DNA of 64,000 bases from Curtobacterium sp. VKM Ac-1376 (GCF_015351025.1 NZ_JADKRV010000005.1:124001-188000), one strand, 5' to 3'. Shown: positions 9,909 through 20,806, counted from the stretch's first letter. Translations and numbers: made by a program. Notes: generated by a model from the sequence alone, not told the origin.

Positions 9909-11443
9909 GGACGCCTCCAGGTCCGACCGTCGCGCGCGAGCAGGGCATCGGCGGACGCCGGGCCCCACGTGCCGGGACGGTACTGCTCGGGCTGGCCCTG
10001 CGTGGCCCAGAACTCCTCGATCGGGTCGAGGATCTTCCAGGAGAGCTCGACCTCCTGGTGCCGCGGGAACAGCGGTGGGTCACCGAGGAGCACGTCGAGG
10101 ATGAGTCGCTCGTACGCCTCGGGTGATGCTTCGGTGAACGCGTGGCCGTAGCCGAAGTCCATCGTCACGTCGCGCACCTGGGTGCCGACGCCGGGGACCT
10201 TCGAACCGAAGCGGAGCGTGACGCCTTCGTCCGGCTGGACGCGGATCACGAGCGCGTTCTGACCGAGCGGGGACTGCGAGTTGCCGTAGACGTCCTCCGG
10301 GACGCGCTTGAACACGATCGCGATCTCGGTGACTCTACGGCCCAGGCGCTTGCCGGCCCGCAGGTAGAACGGCACGCCCTGCCAGCGTCGGGTGGCGATG
10401 TCGAGCTTGATCGCTGCGTACGTCTCGGTGCCGGACTCGGGGTCCATGCCGCCTTCCTCGAGGAAGCCGAGCACCTTCTCGCCGCCCTGCCAGCCGCCCG
10501 CGTACTGCCCTCGGGCGGTCGCGGTCGACAGGTCCTCGGGCAGCCGCACGGCGGAGAGCACCTTCTCCTTCTCGGCGCGGAGGTCCGCGGCCTTGAAGGA
10601 GACCGGCTCCTCCATCGCGGTGAGTGCGAGGAGCTGCAGCAGGTGGTTCTGGATGACATCACGCGCCGCACCGATGCCGTCGTAGTACGCGGCACGTCCG
10701 GCGACGCCGATGTCCTCGGCCATGGTGATCTGCACGTGGTCGACGTAGTTCGAGTTCCAGATGGGTTCGTACATCTGGTTCGCGAACCGCAGGGTCAGGA
10801 GGTTCTGGACCGTCTCCTTGCCGAGGTAGTGGTCGATGCGGAACACGTCGTCGGGCGCGAACACGCTCTCGACGATGGCGTTCAGTTCACGCGCGGTGCG
10901 GAGATCGGAGCCGAAGGGCTTCTCGACGACCACGCGGCTCCAGGAGCCCTCGCGTTTCTCGGTCAGGCCGGACAGCTTGAGCTGCTCGGTGACGACCGGG
11001 AACATCTTCGGCGGGATGGACAGGTAGAACGCGTGGTTGCCGAGCGTGCCGCGTTCAGCGTCGAGGTCGTCGACGGTGCGCTTCAGTTCACGGAAGGCCT
11101 CGGGGTCGTCGAACGAGCCCTGCACGAAGCGGATGCCCTGTTCGAGCTGACGCCAGACGTCCTCGTCGAACGGGGTGCGCGAGTGCTCCTTGACCGCGTC
11201 GTGCACGAGCTGGGAGAAGTCTTGGTCCTCCCAGTCGCGCCGGGCGAAACCGACGAGCGCGAACCCCGGGGGAAGCAGCCCCCGGTTGGCCAGGTCGTAG
11301 ACCGCGGGCATCAGCTTCTTGCGTGACAGGTCGCCCGTCACGCCGAAGATGATGAGCGTGCTCGGGCCCGCGATCCGGTTCAGTCGACGATCCGTCGGCA
11401 GCCGGAGCGGGTTGTGCTCCGGGGTGATTGCCACGGGTGACAT
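9905..11443 (-). CDS. zwf: Glucose-6-phosphate 1-dehydrogenase
   Basis: First enzyme of the oxidative pentose phosphate pathway, yielding NADPH. The 512-residue protein starts at the ATG at 11443, with AGGAG upstream. It has the coenzyme-binding GVTGDLSRKKLMP (about residues 34-46), the active-site segment RIDHYLGKETVQNLL and the substrate-binding KPFGSDL and YLRAGKRL stretches. It overlaps opcA by four bases and follows pgi by 23 bp. An in-frame extension into the pgi gene exists but is only a shadow of pgi. Confidence 0.97.
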   Translation of the reverse strand: MSPVAITPEHNPLRLPTDRRLNRIAGPSTLIIFGVTGDLSRKKLMPAVYDLANRGLLPPGFALVGFARRDWEDQDFSQLVHDAVKEHSRTPFDEDVWRQLEQGIRFVQGSFDDPEAFRELKRTVDDLDAERGTLGNHAFYLSIPPKMFPVVTEQLKLSGLTEKREGSWSRVVVEKPFGSDLRTARELNAIVESVFAPDDVFRIDHYLGKETVQNLLTLRFANQMYEPIWNSNYVDHVQITMAEDIGVAGRAAYYDGIGAARDVIQNHLLQLLALTAMEEPVSFKAADLRAEKEKVLSAVRLPEDLSTATARGQYAGGWQGGEKVLGFLEEGGMDPESGTETYAAIKLDIATRRWQGVPFYLRAGKRLGRRVTEIAIVFKRVPEDVYGNSQSPLGQNALVIRVQPDEGVTLRFGSKVPGVGTQVRDVTMDFGYGHAFTEASPEAYERLILDVLLGDPPLFPRHQEVELSWKILDPIEEFWATQGQPEQYRPGTWGPASADALLARDGRTWRRP

Positions 11444-11466
11444 GAGTCGGTGAACTCCTTCGAGAG

Positions 11467-13065
11467 TCAGTGGGAGACGGCGGACGCGATCGCCGCGGTG
11501 GCGGCGTGGACGTCCGACGTCGTGAGGGTGAGGACCGGCCGGCCGTGCTCGGCGAGGACACTCGCGTCGCCGGCGGCCTGTGCCTGGAGGAGCTGCCCGA
11601 ACGTGAACGGCCGACCCGGGATGGCCAGGTCCTCCGCGCCGTCGGCCACGATCTGCAGGAACACTCCCGTGGCGGGGCCGCCCTTGTGGTACTGGCCGGT
11701 CGAGTGCAGGAACCGCGGCCCGTACCCGAAGGTGACGGGACGGCTCGTGCGCGCCGCGATCGCGTCGCGCAACGACTCGAGGTCGCGGCTCCCGGTGCGG
11801 TCGACGTACGCCTGGACCGACACGTACCCGGTCGGGTCCAGTGCGGACAGGAGGCCCGACACGGCTTCTGCGAGCGTCGTCCCGACCGTCAGTCCGGGCG
11901 TCGCGCGGACGGCGACGCCGTCCTCGGAGAACGCCGGCGCAACGGGCTCGGGGCGGTCCTCGAGCAGCGCCCGGGTCTCGACCTTGGCGGCCTCGACGTC
12001 GGGCTGGTCGAACGGGTTGATGCCGAGCAGTCGGCCGGCGACCGCGACCGCGTACTCCCAGACGAGGATCTGACCACCGAGCGTGCCGGTGATCTCCACC
12101 TCGCCCTCGGCGACGTGGCGCTCGTCCTCGCGCGATCCGACCAGGCGGATGACCTGGACGTCCGGCAGGCCGGCGGTGACCTCGGGGGAGTCCGCGTGGA
12201 GCACCACCGGCAGCAGCCCGCGGCCGTCCTTGCCGGTGGACTCCGCGACCAGCTGTTCGACCCAGTCGCCGAGACCGACGATGTGGGTGCCGTCCGGCAC
12301 GATCGCGATCTTGTCGCGCAGCGGCTCGGTGCCGGCGAGGACCGCACCGAGCACGAGCCCGGGGTTCTCGTCGAGGTCCACCGAGAGCAGCGCCGAGATG
12401 GCGTCGGCCTCGTCGAGGAGCTCCGCGATGTCCGCGCCGGCGAGACCGGACGGCACGAGGCCGAAGGCGGTGAGCGCGGAGTAGCGGCCACCGACGGTCG
12501 GGTCGGCTGTGAAGACGCGGTAGCCGGCGTCGATCGCGATCGCCTCGAGCGCGGAACCCGGGTCGGTCACCACGACGATGCGGCGGGCCGGGTCGATGCC
12601 GGCGTCGCGGAATGCCTGCTCGTAGACACGGCGCTGCGAGTCGGTCTCCAGCGTGGAGCCGGACTTCGAGGACACGACGAGGACGGTGCGCTCGAGGTCG
12701 GTCGTGACGGCGGCCCGGACCTGCCCGGGGTCGGTCGAGTCGAGGACCGTGAGCGGGACACCGGCAGTGCGCGTGATGACCTCGGGGGCGAGCGACGAGC
12801 CGCCCATGCCGGCGAGGACGACGTGGTCGACCCCTTCGGCACGGAGCGACTCGCGCAACGCTGTCACCTCGGCGACGAGCGGGCGGGAGACCGAGACGGC
12901 CTCCACCCAGCCGAGGCGCTTCGACGCCTCGGCCTCGGCGTCGGTTCCCCACAGATCGGCGTCCTGGGCGGTGATGCCCGAGGCCACCAGGTCAGCGACG
13001 AGCCGCGGGACCACCTGTTCGATGGCCCGCGCGGCATCGCCACTGGCTGCGATGGAAACCGTCAC
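11467..13065 (-). CDS. pgi: Glucose-6-phosphate isomerase
   Basis: Interconverts glucose 6-phosphate and fructose 6-phosphate. The 532-residue protein belongs to the branch with a SIS-type fold: LAGMGGSSLAPEVI and VVSSKSGSTLETDSQ form the phosphate-binding loops, and FGYGPRFLHSTGQYHKGGP near the C-terminus is characteristic. The GTG start shares its first base with the last base of the tal stop codon, so translation is tightly coupled. Its position between tal and zwf links upper glycolysis to the pentose phosphate genes. Confidence 0.95.
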   Translation of the reverse strand: MTVSIAASGDAARAIEQVVPRLVADLVASGITAQDADLWGTDAEAEASKRLGWVEAVSVSRPLVAEVTALRESLRAEGVDHVVLAGMGGSSLAPEVITRTAGVPLTVLDSTDPGQVRAAVTTDLERTVLVVSSKSGSTLETDSQRRVYEQAFRDAGIDPARRIVVVTDPGSALEAIAIDAGYRVFTADPTVGGRYSALTAFGLVPSGLAGADIAELLDEADAISALLSVDLDENPGLVLGAVLAGTEPLRDKIAIVPDGTHIVGLGDWVEQLVAESTGKDGRGLLPVVLHADSPEVTAGLPDVQVIRLVGSREDERHVAEGEVEITGTLGGQILVWEYAVAVAGRLLGINPFDQPDVEAAKVETRALLEDRPEPVAPAFSEDGVAVRATPGLTVGTTLAEAVSGLLSALDPTGYVSVQAYVDRTGSRDLESLRDAIAARTSRPVTFGYGPRFLHSTGQYHKGGPATGVFLQIVADGAEDLAIPGRPFTFGQLLQAQAAGDASVLAEHGRPVLTLTTSDVHAATAAIASAVSH

Positions 13066-14177
13066 TACTTGGCGCCCTCGAGCGCGTTCTTGACGGTGTC
13101 GACGAGCTCACCCCAGGAGACGTTGAACTTGTCCACGCCCTCCTTCTCGAGCAGCGCGACGACCTCGTCGTAGTCGATGCCCAGCGCGGCGAGCTGGTCG
13201 AGGACCTGCTGCGCGGCGTCGAACGTGCCGGCGATGGCGTCGCCGTGGATCTCGCCGTGATCGAAGGTGGCGTCGAGGGTCTTGCCCGGCATCGTGTTGA
13301 CGGTGTTCGGGGCGGCGAGCTCGGTCACGTAGAGCGTGTCGGGGAGCGACGGGTCCTTGACACCGGTCGAGGCCCAGAGCGGACGCTGCGTGTTCGCACC
13401 GGACTCGAGCAGGCCGAGGGCACGCTCGGAGGCGAAGGCCTCGGTCCAGACCTGGTAGGCGAGCTGAGCGTTGGCGATGCCGGCCTTCGACTTGAGGGCC
13501 TTGGCCTCGTCGGTGCCCACTGCGTCCAGGCGCTTGTCGATCTCGGAGTCGACGCGCGACACGAAGAACGAGGCCACCGAGTGGATCTTCGAGAGGTCGT
13601 GGCCCGCGGCCTTGGCCTTCTCGAGGCCACCGAGGTACGCGTCGATGACGGCGCGGTAGCGCTCGAGCGAGAAGATCAGGGTGACGTTGACGGAGATGCC
13701 GGCACCGATGACCTCGGTGATGGCCTCGAGGCCCTCGACGGTCGCGGGGATCTTGATGAGGACGTTCTCGCGGCCGACCTTCTCGAACAGGAACTTGGCC
13801 TGCTCGATGGTCTTCGCGGTCTCGTGTGCCAGGCCCGGCTCGACCTCGATCGACACGCGGCCGTCGAAGCCGTTCGTCGAGTCGTAGATCGGCTTGAACA
13901 GGTCGGACGCGTTCGCGACGTCCTGCGTGGTGATCTCGAAGATCGCGTCGGTGAGCTCGGTGCCGGCGGCGGCGAGCTCCTTGACCTGGGCGTCGTAGCG
14001 CTCGCCCTTGGCGAGGGCCGAAGCGAAGATCGTCGGGTTCGTGGTCACGCCGACGACGTTCTTCTGCTCGATGAGCTCGTTCAGCTTGCCGGTCTCGAGG
14101 AGCTCGCGGGAGAGGTCGTCGAGCCAGATGCTCACGCCGACCGCGGAGAGGGCGGCGGTGGGGGTGGTGTCAGCCAT
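13065..14177 (-). CDS. tal: Transaldolase
   Basis: Transfers the dihydroxyacetone unit from sedoheptulose 7-phosphate in the non-oxidative pentose phosphate branch. The 370-residue length and the actinobacterial sequence type ([48 protein letters not shown] with the Schiff-base lysine; [11 protein letters not shown]) are clear. I start at the ATG at 14177 ([10 protein letters not shown]); an ATG seven codons upstream (14198, MKEEEKH...) is possible, and the nearby AGAAGAG could serve either start. It lies downstream of tkt, separated by a hairpin and a repeat-like element. Confidence 0.96.
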   Translation of the reverse strand: MADTTPTAALSAVGVSIWLDDLSRELLETGKLNELIEQKNVVGVTTNPTIFASALAKGERYDAQVKELAAAGTELTDAIFEITTQDVANASDLFKPIYDSTNGFDGRVSIEVEPGLAHETAKTIEQAKFLFEKVGRENVLIKIPATVEGLEAITEVIGAGISVNVTLIFSLERYRAVIDAYLGGLEKAKAAGHDLSKIHSVASFFVSRVDSEIDKRLDAVGTDEAKALKSKAGIANAQLAYQVWTEAFASERALGLLESGANTQRPLWASTGVKDPSLPDTLYVTELAAPNTVNTMPGKTLDATFDHGEIHGDAIAGTFDAAQQVLDQLAALGIDYDEVVALLEKEGVDKFNVSWGELVDTVKNALEGAK

Positions 14178-14239
14178 GTGTTTCTCTTCTTCTTTCATCG
14201 ACGGGTCCGTGGAGGACCGTGAGTCGGGGTTTCGGGGAC

Positions 14240-14273
14240 GGGAGGCGCGGGGCGGAAGCGAGCCGGGCCTCCC
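14240..14273. repeat. Variant of the main palindromic repeat between tkt and tal
   Basis: GGGAGGC at 14240-14246 and GCCTCCC at 14267-14273 form short arms around GC-rich sequence ending in GCGAGCCGGGCCTCCCGG. The arms match the outer arms of the main family, but the CAGCTG centre is missing. Confidence 0.5.
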
Positions 14274-14280
14274 GGAAGAA

Positions 14281-14309
14281 GGGCCGGATCCGGAAACCGG
14301 ACCCGGCCC
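14281..14309 (-). terminator. tkt terminator hairpin
   Basis: Thirteen-base arms with one mismatch (GGGCCGGATCCGG / CCGGACCCGGCCC) and a three-base loop, directly downstream of the tkt stop on the minus strand. Confidence 0.75.
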
Positions 14310-14317
14310 TCGAGGGA

Positions 14318-16411
14318 TCAGGAAGCCGCGATCGATTCCTTCGCGGCGGCCACGACGTGCTCCGTCGTGAAGCCGAACTCCTTGAAGAGCGTCTGGTAGT
14401 CGGCCGAGGCACCGAAGTGCTCGATCGAGACGCTGCGGCCCTTGTCGCCGACGATGTCTCGCCAGCTCATGGCGATGCCGGCCTCGACGGACACCCGAGC
14501 GGTGACGCCCTTCGGCAGCACCTGCTCCTGGTACTCGGCGGACTGCTCGCGGAACCACTCGATGGACGGTGCGCTCACGACGCGGGCGTTGACGCCCTCG
14601 CCCTTGAGCTGCTCGCGGGCCTCGACGGCGATCTGGACCTCGGATCCGGTCGCGATGAGGATCACGTCCGGGGTGCCGTTCGGGGCCTCGGCCAGGACGT
14701 ACGCACCCTTGGCGACGTTCTTCGCCGAAGCGAAGACCTCACCGGAGGCGTCACCCTCGCCACGCTCGAACACGGGGAGGTTCTGACGGCTCAGCGCGAT
14801 GCCGGCCGGGCGGTCGGTGTGCTTGAGCATCTCGAGCCACGCGTACGCGACCTCGTTGGCGTCGGCGGGGCGGACCACGTCGAGACCTGGGATCGCACGG
14901 AGCGACGAGACCTGCTCGATCGGCTGGTGCGTCGGGCCGTCCTCGCCGAGGGCGATGGAGTCGTGGGTCCAGACGTAGATCGCCGGCGCCCCCATGAGCG
15001 CGGCGAGACGGACCGCCGGACGCATGTAGTCGCTGAAGATCAGGAACGTGCCACCGAACGGGCGGGTGTTCCCGTGCAGGACGATGCCGTTGAGGATCGA
15101 GCCCATGGCGTGCTCGCGGATGCCGAAGTGCAGCACGCGGCCGTACGGGTCGGTGCTCCACGTCGACGTCGAGGCCTCGGCCGGACCGAAGGACTTGGCG
15201 CCCTCGATCGTGGTGAGGTTCGACTCGGCGAGGTCGGCGGAACCTCCCCAGAACTCGGGCATCAGCGGCGCGATGGCGTTGATGACCTTGCCGGAAGCCG
15301 CACGGGTCGAAACGGCCTTGTCGGTCGGGAAGACGGGCAGCGCTGCCTCGAGGCCCTCGGGGAGCTCCTTCGACTGCATGCGGTCGAACAGCGCCTTCTT
15401 GTCGGCGTTGGCGGCGGCCCACGCGTCGAAGGACTTCTGCCACTCGGCGTGCTGCTCCTGGCCCTTGGCGACGGCACCACGGGTGTACTCGAGGACCTCG
15501 GGGGCGACCTCGAAGGTCTTCTCGGTGTCGAAACCGAGGATCTCCTTGAGGCCCTTGATCTCGTCGGCACCGAGAGCAGAACCGTGGATCTTGCCCGAGT
15601 TCTGCTTGGTCGGCGACGGCCAGCCGATGATCGTCTTGAGCACGATGAGCGACGGCTTGTCGGTGACCTGCTTGGCGGCCTCGATGGCGGCGTGGAGCGC
15701 TTCGACGTCCTCGGAGTACTCGCCGGTCTTCTTCCAGTCCACGATCTGGACGTGCCAGCCGAGGGCCTCGTAGCGGTCCGCGACGCTCTCGGAGAACGCG
15801 ATGTCGGTGTTGTCCTCGATCGAGATCTGGTTCGAGTCGTAGAACGCGATCAGGTTGCCGAGCTGCTGACGACCGGCGAGGGAACCCGCCTCGTTCGTCA
15901 CGCCCTCCTGCATGTCGCCGTCGCCGGCGATCACGTAGGTGAAGTGGTCGAAGGGCGACTCGCCGGCCGGGGTCTCCGGGTCGAACAGGCCACGCTCGAA
16001 GCGCTGCGCGTAGGCGAAGCCCACCGAGGACGCGAGGCCCTGGCCGAGCGGGCCGGTGGTGATCTCGACACCGTCGGTGTGGCCGTACTCCGGGTGACCC
16101 GGAGTCTTCGAGCCCCACTTGCGAAGGTGCTGCAGGTCGTCGAGCTCGAGGCCGTAGCCGTGCAGGTAGAACTGCACGTACTGGAGGATCGAGGCGTGCC
16201 CGGCGGAGAGGATGAAGCGGTCACGGCCGATCCAGGTGGAGTCGCTCGGGTCGCGACGCATCACCTTCTGGAAGAGCAGGTGGGCGAGCGGAGCGAGGCT
16301 CATCGCGGTGCCGGGGTGACCGTTGCCGGCGGCCTCGACCGAGTCGGCGGCGAGAACGCGGGCCGTGTCGACGGCCTTCCGGTCGATGGCGTCCCAGGTG
16401 AATTCAGCCAC
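14318..16411 (-). CDS. tkt: Transketolase
   Basis: Thiamine-diphosphate enzyme moving two-carbon units in the pentose phosphate pathway. The 697-residue protein starts at the GTG at 16411 ([20 protein letters not shown]); AGAAGGG lies somewhat far upstream. The N-terminal domain has [19 protein letters not shown] and the diphosphate-binding [18 protein letters not shown]...NLIAFYDSN; the middle domain has [15 protein letters not shown] and [20 protein letters not shown]; the C-terminal domain ends with the family-typical [14 protein letters not shown]. It is the first gene of the minus-strand pentose phosphate cluster and diverges from ctaB. Confidence 0.97.
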   Translation of the reverse strand: MAEFTWDAIDRKAVDTARVLAADSVEAAGNGHPGTAMSLAPLAHLLFQKVMRRDPSDSTWIGRDRFILSAGHASILQYVQFYLHGYGLELDDLQHLRKWGSKTPGHPEYGHTDGVEITTGPLGQGLASSVGFAYAQRFERGLFDPETPAGESPFDHFTYVIAGDGDMQEGVTNEAGSLAGRQQLGNLIAFYDSNQISIEDNTDIAFSESVADRYEALGWHVQIVDWKKTGEYSEDVEALHAAIEAAKQVTDKPSLIVLKTIIGWPSPTKQNSGKIHGSALGADEIKGLKEILGFDTEKTFEVAPEVLEYTRGAVAKGQEQHAEWQKSFDAWAAANADKKALFDRMQSKELPEGLEAALPVFPTDKAVSTRAASGKVINAIAPLMPEFWGGSADLAESNLTTIEGAKSFGPAEASTSTWSTDPYGRVLHFGIREHAMGSILNGIVLHGNTRPFGGTFLIFSDYMRPAVRLAALMGAPAIYVWTHDSIALGEDGPTHQPIEQVSSLRAIPGLDVVRPADANEVAYAWLEMLKHTDRPAGIALSRQNLPVFERGEGDASGEVFASAKNVAKGAYVLAEAPNGTPDVILIATGSEVQIAVEAREQLKGEGVNARVVSAPSIEWFREQSAEYQEQVLPKGVTARVSVEAGIAMSWRDIVGDKGRSVSIEHFGASADYQTLFKEFGFTTEHVVAAAKESIAAS

Positions 16412-16819
16412 TTGGATGTTGACCCTTCTTGATGCGACATGTGCGAGGGCTCGTGCCATCGCACGGACATGTGGCCATCCCGGGGCCGAGTCGTGTCGCC
16501 GCCGAGCGGCGGCCGACCGGCTCATCGCGGCCGACATCATCGGGGCGCGCACTGCGGGAGGGCTTCTCCAGCATAGTGACCCGGCACTCAGAAGGGGTTC
16601 AGGTGACCCCCGATGTTCACGGGGACCGTCCGTCAGGAGGCGATCCGGGCGTGTCGAGAGCGTCCGGATCCCGCCGGGATGGCGGAGCGGGGCACCGTCG
16701 CGGCGCTTCCATCCCGTAAACTGGTCGCGACCCGTGGACATTCCGGGTCAGCGCATGCCCGGACGCCGTCGCAGTCGTCCACCGAGTGTGCGAGCTGATG
16801 CGAACAGACTGAGGTTCTC
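16412..16819. promoter_or_regulatory. Divergent intergenic region tkt / ctaB
   Basis: 408 bp without a credible gene. A possible tkt -10 (TATGCT on the minus strand) is at 16570-16575, and a possible ctaB -10 (TAAACT) is at 16717-16722; neither has a clear -35. Several short open frames cross the region but lack a ribosome site and show no recognisable protein. This is where regulation of the pentose phosphate operon and of heme A synthesis should be sought. Confidence 0.5.
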
Positions 16820-17761
16820 TTGCCGACTGCCACCGTGACCCGGCCCGACACCGATCGACCCAGATCGCCGCTGTCCCGCAAGGTCCGTGCGTACGTCTCG
16901 TTGACGAAACCGCGGGTGATGGAGCTGTTGCTCGTCACCACGGCGCCGACGATGTTCCTCGCCGAGCGGGGCGTTCCCGACCTGTGGCTCGTCTTCTGGA
17001 CGCTGCTCGGCGGTGCCATGTCGGCCGGCTCGGCGTCGGCCTTCAACTGCTACATCGATCGTGACATCGACCGTCTGATGAAGCGCACGAGCGCCCGTCC
17101 GCTCGTCACCGGCGAGCTCTCCGACCGTGAGGCACTGGTGTTCTCGTGGGTGCTCGGCGTCCTGTCGACCGCGGTGCTCGGGTTCCTGGTGAACTGGCTC
17201 GCCGCGGCACTCAGCGTCGTCGCGATCGTGATCTACGTGTTCCTCTACACGCTGTGGCTCAAGCGCCGCACCCCGCAGAACATCGTCTGGGGCGGCTCGG
17301 CCGGGTGCATGCCCGTGCTCATCGGCTGGGCGGGTGTGACCGGGTCGCTGACCTGGACCCCGGTCATCCTGTTCATGGTGATCTTCCTCTGGACGCCGCC
17401 GCACTACTGGCCGCTCTCGATGAAGTACCGCGACGACTACGACGCTGCCGACGTCCCGATGCTCGCCGTGGTCCGCGGCCGCACCGTCGTCGGCCTGCAG
17501 GTCGTGCTCTACGCCTGGGCCACGCTCGTCTGCTCGCTGCTCCTGGTCCCCGTCGCGCACATGGGGCCGCTGTACACCGTGGTGGCACTGGCCGGGGGCA
17601 TCTGGTTCGTCGTCGAGTCGCACCGCCTGTACTCGCGGGCTATCCAGCACGTCGAGCACGTGCAGCCGATGCGCGTGTTCCACAGCTCGATCACGTACCT
17701 GACGCTGCTGTTCATCGCGGTGGGCATCGACCCGCTGCTGCCGCAGGTCTTCACCTTCTGA
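16820..17761 (+). CDS. ctaB: Protoheme IX farnesyltransferase (heme O synthase)
   Basis: Attaches a farnesyl group to heme B to form heme O for cytochrome oxidases. The 313-residue integral membrane UbiA-family protein has about eight or nine membrane segments and the prenyl-diphosphate-binding Asp motif [15 protein letters not shown] (residues 76-90), with a second loop [21 protein letters not shown]. The TTG start at 16820 has GAGG five bases upstream; a GTG five codons later is an alternative. Convergent ctaA makes the next enzyme. The pairing next to tkt is usual in actinobacteria. Confidence 0.95.
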   Translation: MPTATVTRPDTDRPRSPLSRKVRAYVSLTKPRVMELLLVTTAPTMFLAERGVPDLWLVFWTLLGGAMSAGSASAFNCYIDRDIDRLMKRTSARPLVTGELSDREALVFSWVLGVLSTAVLGFLVNWLAAALSVVAIVIYVFLYTLWLKRRTPQNIVWGGSAGCMPVLIGWAGVTGSLTWTPVILFMVIFLWTPPHYWPLSMKYRDDYDAADVPMLAVVRGRTVVGLQVVLYAWATLVCSLLLVPVAHMGPLYTVVALAGGIWFVVESHRLYSRAIQHVEHVQPMRVFHSSITYLTLLFIAVGIDPLLPQVFTF

Positions 17762-17798
17762 CGCGTGCGGCGGCGTCTCGACGCCGTCGTGCCGCCTC

Positions 17799-17833
17799 GC
17801 CGAGACGCCGCCGCATCCGGCGGCGTTCCGTGC
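17799..17833. repeat. Third repeat family (GAGACGCCGCC hairpin), copy 1
   Basis: GCCGAGACGCCGCC...GGCGGCGTTCCGTGC matches 26430-26464 at 29 of 35 positions by eye. The inner part folds as CGCCGCC against GGCGGCG. ACGCCGTCGTG just upstream (17781-17791) is also shared with 26201 and 26398. Confidence 0.7.
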
Positions 17834-17886
17834 GTCCGGGGGCGTCCCCGGGTGGTGCCGCCGGCGTCCTGTGCCGGGCACGGGGC

Positions 17887-17931
17887 GGCCTGGAGGCGCG
17901 GAGCGGGCCCGCCACGGGCCTCCCGTCCGGC
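17887..17931. repeat. Variant of the main palindromic repeat
   Basis: A 45-base element (GGCCTGGAGGCGCGG...CCTCCCGTCCGGC) that matches 36088-36132, which lies inside a coding sequence, at 38 of 45 positions by eye. Confidence 0.75.
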
Positions 17932-18075
17932 GCGGCGGGCGTCGGCCGCGGGGCGGACGCGAGTGGCTGCGGACCGCGGGTGGCGCGGACGTGCAGCGAC
18001 GGAGTGGATGTCGGACGACGTCGACGGTGCCGTTCCGCGTCGTCAGCGCCCGCTGGCCATGCCCACCGCAAAGGC

Positions 18076-18109
18076 GACACCCCACGAGTCGAACGACTCG
18101 TGGGGTGTC
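18076..18109. terminator. Bidirectional terminator between ctaB and ctaA
   Basis: Perfect 15-bp stem (GACACCCCACGAGTC and its complement) with a GAAC loop, between the two convergent heme A genes. Confidence 0.85.
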
Positions 18110-18145
18110 GGAGAACGGGTGTCGAGCGCGCGACGCGCCCGGGCG

Positions 18146-19120
18146 TCAGGCGTCGACGGGTTCCCGGACGGCACTTCGGCCCGCCGACGCCCGCGTCGAC
18201 AGCACCACGGCCGTGACCGCTCCGACGAGGAGCCCGGCGAGCACCATGTGCGTGCCGACGAGTCCGACGGGGAGGCCGGTGCGTGCCTGGGTGAGCCCGA
18301 CCGCGATCTGCAGGAACTCGACGACGAGCAGCATGAGCGGCCACTTGCTCGGTCGGCGCAGGCGGACGGCTCCGACGACGAGCACCAGTGTCAGCGCGAA
18401 CAGGGCGTACGCGGGCCAGGCGTGTACGTGCTCCATCACCGCGGGGTCGAACCCGGTGCGGTGCAGGCTTCCGCCGTCCACCGCGGCGTCGGCTCCGGCG
18501 TGCGGGCCGCTGCCGGTGGTGAGGATGCCGACGAGCACGGTGACGACGACGGCGGCCACGGTCCCGCGGACGACGCCGGTGTACCAGCCGGGGACGAGGC
18601 GCTGGGCGGTGCGTGGGCCGTTCATCGTGCGGTAGACCAGGGCTGCGGTCACCGAGGTGAGCGCAGCGGAGACGACGAAGTGCAAGCCGACGACGAACGG
18701 GTTCAGGTTCGTCCAGACGCTCATGCCGCCGATGACCGCCTGCACCGGGATCGCGACGCCCTGAGCGAACGCGAGCCAGAAGAGTTCGGGGCGCGTGCGG
18801 AGCATCCGGACCACCGCGAGGAACATCGCGACGGCCACGATCACGAGCACGAATGTCAACAGCCGGTTGCCGAACTCGATGATGCCGTGGACCCCCATCT
18901 CGGGCGTCGAGACCAACGAATCCGCCGTGCACTTGGGCCAGGTGGGGCATCCGAGGCCCGAGGCGGTGAGGCGGACGAGGCCACCCGTACCGATGAGCAC
19001 GACCTCGACCACGAAGGACGCCCACGCCAGTGCGACGACGCGTCGGTCGACCACGCGGGGGAGCGACCACCACCGTCCGGTCCGGAGATCCTGGCCGACT
19101 GGGGATCCGACGCGTGTCAC
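18146..19120 (-). CDS. ctaA: Heme A synthase
   Basis: Oxidises the C8 methyl of heme O to the formyl of heme A for aa3-type cytochrome oxidase. The 324-residue COX15/CtaA-family protein has about eight membrane segments. Typical pieces are GGLVRLTASGLGCPTWPKC (the Cys pair used in CtaA), HGIIEFGNRLLTF and GLHFVVSAAL, containing heme-ligand histidines. The GTG start at 19120 gives MTRVGSPVGQDLRTG. It diverges from the suf operon across 267 bp and converges with ctaB. Confidence 0.93.
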   Translation of the reverse strand: MTRVGSPVGQDLRTGRWWSLPRVVDRRVVALAWASFVVEVVLIGTGGLVRLTASGLGCPTWPKCTADSLVSTPEMGVHGIIEFGNRLLTFVLVIVAVAMFLAVVRMLRTRPELFWLAFAQGVAIPVQAVIGGMSVWTNLNPFVVGLHFVVSAALTSVTAALVYRTMNGPRTAQRLVPGWYTGVVRGTVAAVVVTVLVGILTTGSGPHAGADAAVDGGSLHRTGFDPAVMEHVHAWPAYALFALTLVLVVGAVRLRRPSKWPLMLLVVEFLQIAVGLTQARTGLPVGLVGTHMVLAGLLVGAVTAVVLSTRASAGRSAVREPVDA

Positions 19121-19138
19121 GAGGGTGGTGCCTTCCTG

Positions 19139-19165
19139 TTGTTCCGTGCAGCGAACCTGTAGGAT
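19139..19165 (+). promoter_or_regulatory. Possible promoter of the suf operon
   Basis: TTGTTC (19139-19144) and TAGGAT (19160-19165) resemble -35 and -10 boxes with a short 15-bp spacer. The remaining 220 bp before sufB carry CAGCACCGTGTC twice (19271 and 19295), a possible operator. No sufR repressor gene is adjacent. Confidence 0.35.
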
Positions 19166-19387
19166 TCGAGGGTTCAGCAGCAGTCAAGTCTAGGCAGGCG
19201 CCGGCTCCGAATGAGCCGTGATCGCCGATCACTCCACGGACTGCGTGGAACCATTGTCGTTGCGAGGGAGCAGCACCGTGTCCGCCGTGCACATCAGCAC
19301 CGTGTCGGCGGCCCGCGGTGGAATGGCGTCCAGACGCCACGGGTTCACACCTGAAGACGCTGTCCGCGAGAAGGAAACGAGGAGACC

Positions 19388-20806
19388 ATGTCCGACGTGC
19401 TCATCGACCGTCCCGAGCTCGAAGGGCTCGGCCAATACGAGTTCGGCTGGTCCGACTCCGATTCGGCCGGATCCTCCGCCCGTCGTGGGATCTCTGAAGA
19501 GGTCGTCACCGACATCTCGAACCTCAAGAACGAGCCCGAGTGGATGCTGAAGAACCGCCTCAAGGGGCTGCAGCTCTTCGGCCGGAAGCCGATGCCGACC
19601 TGGGGTGCCGACCTCACGGGCATCGACTTCGACAACATCAAGTACTTCGTCCGCTCCACCGAGAAGCAGGCGCAGTCGTGGGAGGACCTCCCCGAGGACA
19701 TCCGTGCGACGTACGAGAAGCTCGGAATCCCCGAGGCCGAGCGCCAGCGCCTCGTTGCCGGGGTCGCCGCGCAGTACGAGTCCGAGGTCGTCTACCACCA
19801 GATCCGCGAGGACCTGGAGCAGCAGGGCGTCATCTTCATGGACACCGACACGGCGCTCCGTGAGCACCCCGAGCTGTTCGAGGAGTACTTCGGGTCCGTG
19901 ATCCCGGCGGGCGACAACAAGTTCGCCGCGCTGAACACGGCCGTGTGGTCCGGCGGCTCGTTCGTCTACGTCCCGAAGGGCGTGCACGTCGAGATCCCGC
20001 TGCAGGCCTACTTCCGGATCAACACCGAGAACATGGGTCAGTTCGAGCGGACGCTGATCATCGCGGACGAGGACTCCTACGTCCACTACATCGAAGGCTG
20101 CACCGCCCCGATCTACAAGTCGGACTCGCTGCACTCCGCCGTCGTCGAGATCATCGTGAAGAAGAACGCCCGCGTTCGGTACACGACGATCCAGAACTGG
20201 TCGAACAACGTCTACAACCTCGTGACCAAGCGTGCGATCGCGCACGAGGGCGCCACGATGGAGTGGATCGACGGCAACATCGGCTCCAAGGTGACGATGA
20301 AGTACCCGTCGATCTACCTCGCCGGTGAGCACGCCAAGGGCGAGACCCTGTCGGTGGCCTTCGCAGGCCCCGGGCAGCACCAGGACGCCGGCGCGAAGAT
20401 GGTCCACATGGCGCCGTACACGACGTCGTCGATCGTCTCGAAGTCCATCGCCCGTGGTGGCGGACGTGCCGGGTACCGCGGCGAGGTCCGGGTCGACGCG
20501 ACCGCGCACCACTCCGCGAACACCGTTCGTTGCGACGCGTTGCTCGTCGACACCATCAGCCGGAGCGACACGTACCCGGCCATCGACATCCGAGTCGACG
20601 ACGTCCAGCTCGGGCACGAGGCCACGGTCTCGCGCGTGAGCGAGGAGCAGCTGTTCTACCTGATGTCCCGCGGCATGGCCGAGGACGAGGCGATGGCGAT
20701 GATCGTCCGTGGCTTCATCGAGCCGATCGCCCGCGAGCTCCCGATGGAGTACGCGCTCGAACTCAACAAGCTCATCGAGATGAGCATGGAAGGATCCGTC
20801 GGCTAG
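19388..20806 (+). CDS. sufB: Fe-S cluster assembly scaffold SufB
   Basis: SufB is the scaffold subunit of the SufBCD complex on which iron-sulfur clusters are built. The 472-residue protein has the N-terminal helical part ([20 protein letters not shown]) and the beta-helix domain with [26 protein letters not shown] and [20 protein letters not shown] (given as separate short landmarks), no intein and no frameshift. The C-terminal [20 protein letters not shown] is typical. GAGGAGA precedes the ATG. It heads the operon sufB-sufD-Rieske-sufC-sufT; the sufD ATG follows the sufB stop without a spacer. Confidence 0.97.
   Translation: MSDVLIDRPELEGLGQYEFGWSDSDSAGSSARRGISEEVVTDISNLKNEPEWMLKNRLKGLQLFGRKPMPTWGADLTGIDFDNIKYFVRSTEKQAQSWEDLPEDIRATYEKLGIPEAERQRLVAGVAAQYESEVVYHQIREDLEQQGVIFMDTDTALREHPELFEEYFGSVIPAGDNKFAALNTAVWSGGSFVYVPKGVHVEIPLQAYFRINTENMGQFERTLIIADEDSYVHYIEGCTAPIYKSDSLHSAVVEIIVKKNARVRYTTIQNWSNNVYNLVTKRAIAHEGATMEWIDGNIGSKVTMKYPSIYLAGEHAKGETLSVAFAGPGQHQDAGAKMVHMAPYTTSSIVSKSIARGGGRAGYRGEVRVDATAHHSANTVRCDALLVDTISRSDTYPAIDIRVDDVQLGHEATVSRVSEEQLFYLMSRGMAEDEAMAMIVRGFIEPIARELPMEYALELNKLIEMSMEGSVG

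Larger units (their letters stand above)
17762..18145. other. Convergent intergenic region ctaB / ctaA with repeats
   Basis: 384 bp with no supported gene. It contains a hairpin-forming repeat of the third family (17799-17833), a variant of the main palindromic repeat (17887-17931) and a strong terminator (18076-18109). Confidence 0.8.

Noticed and set aside
16429..16819. Small plus-strand genes in the tkt / ctaB gap
   Set aside because: Open frames of 60-170 codons exist in several frames, but none has a ribosome site or a recognisable sequence, and they overlap likely promoters.
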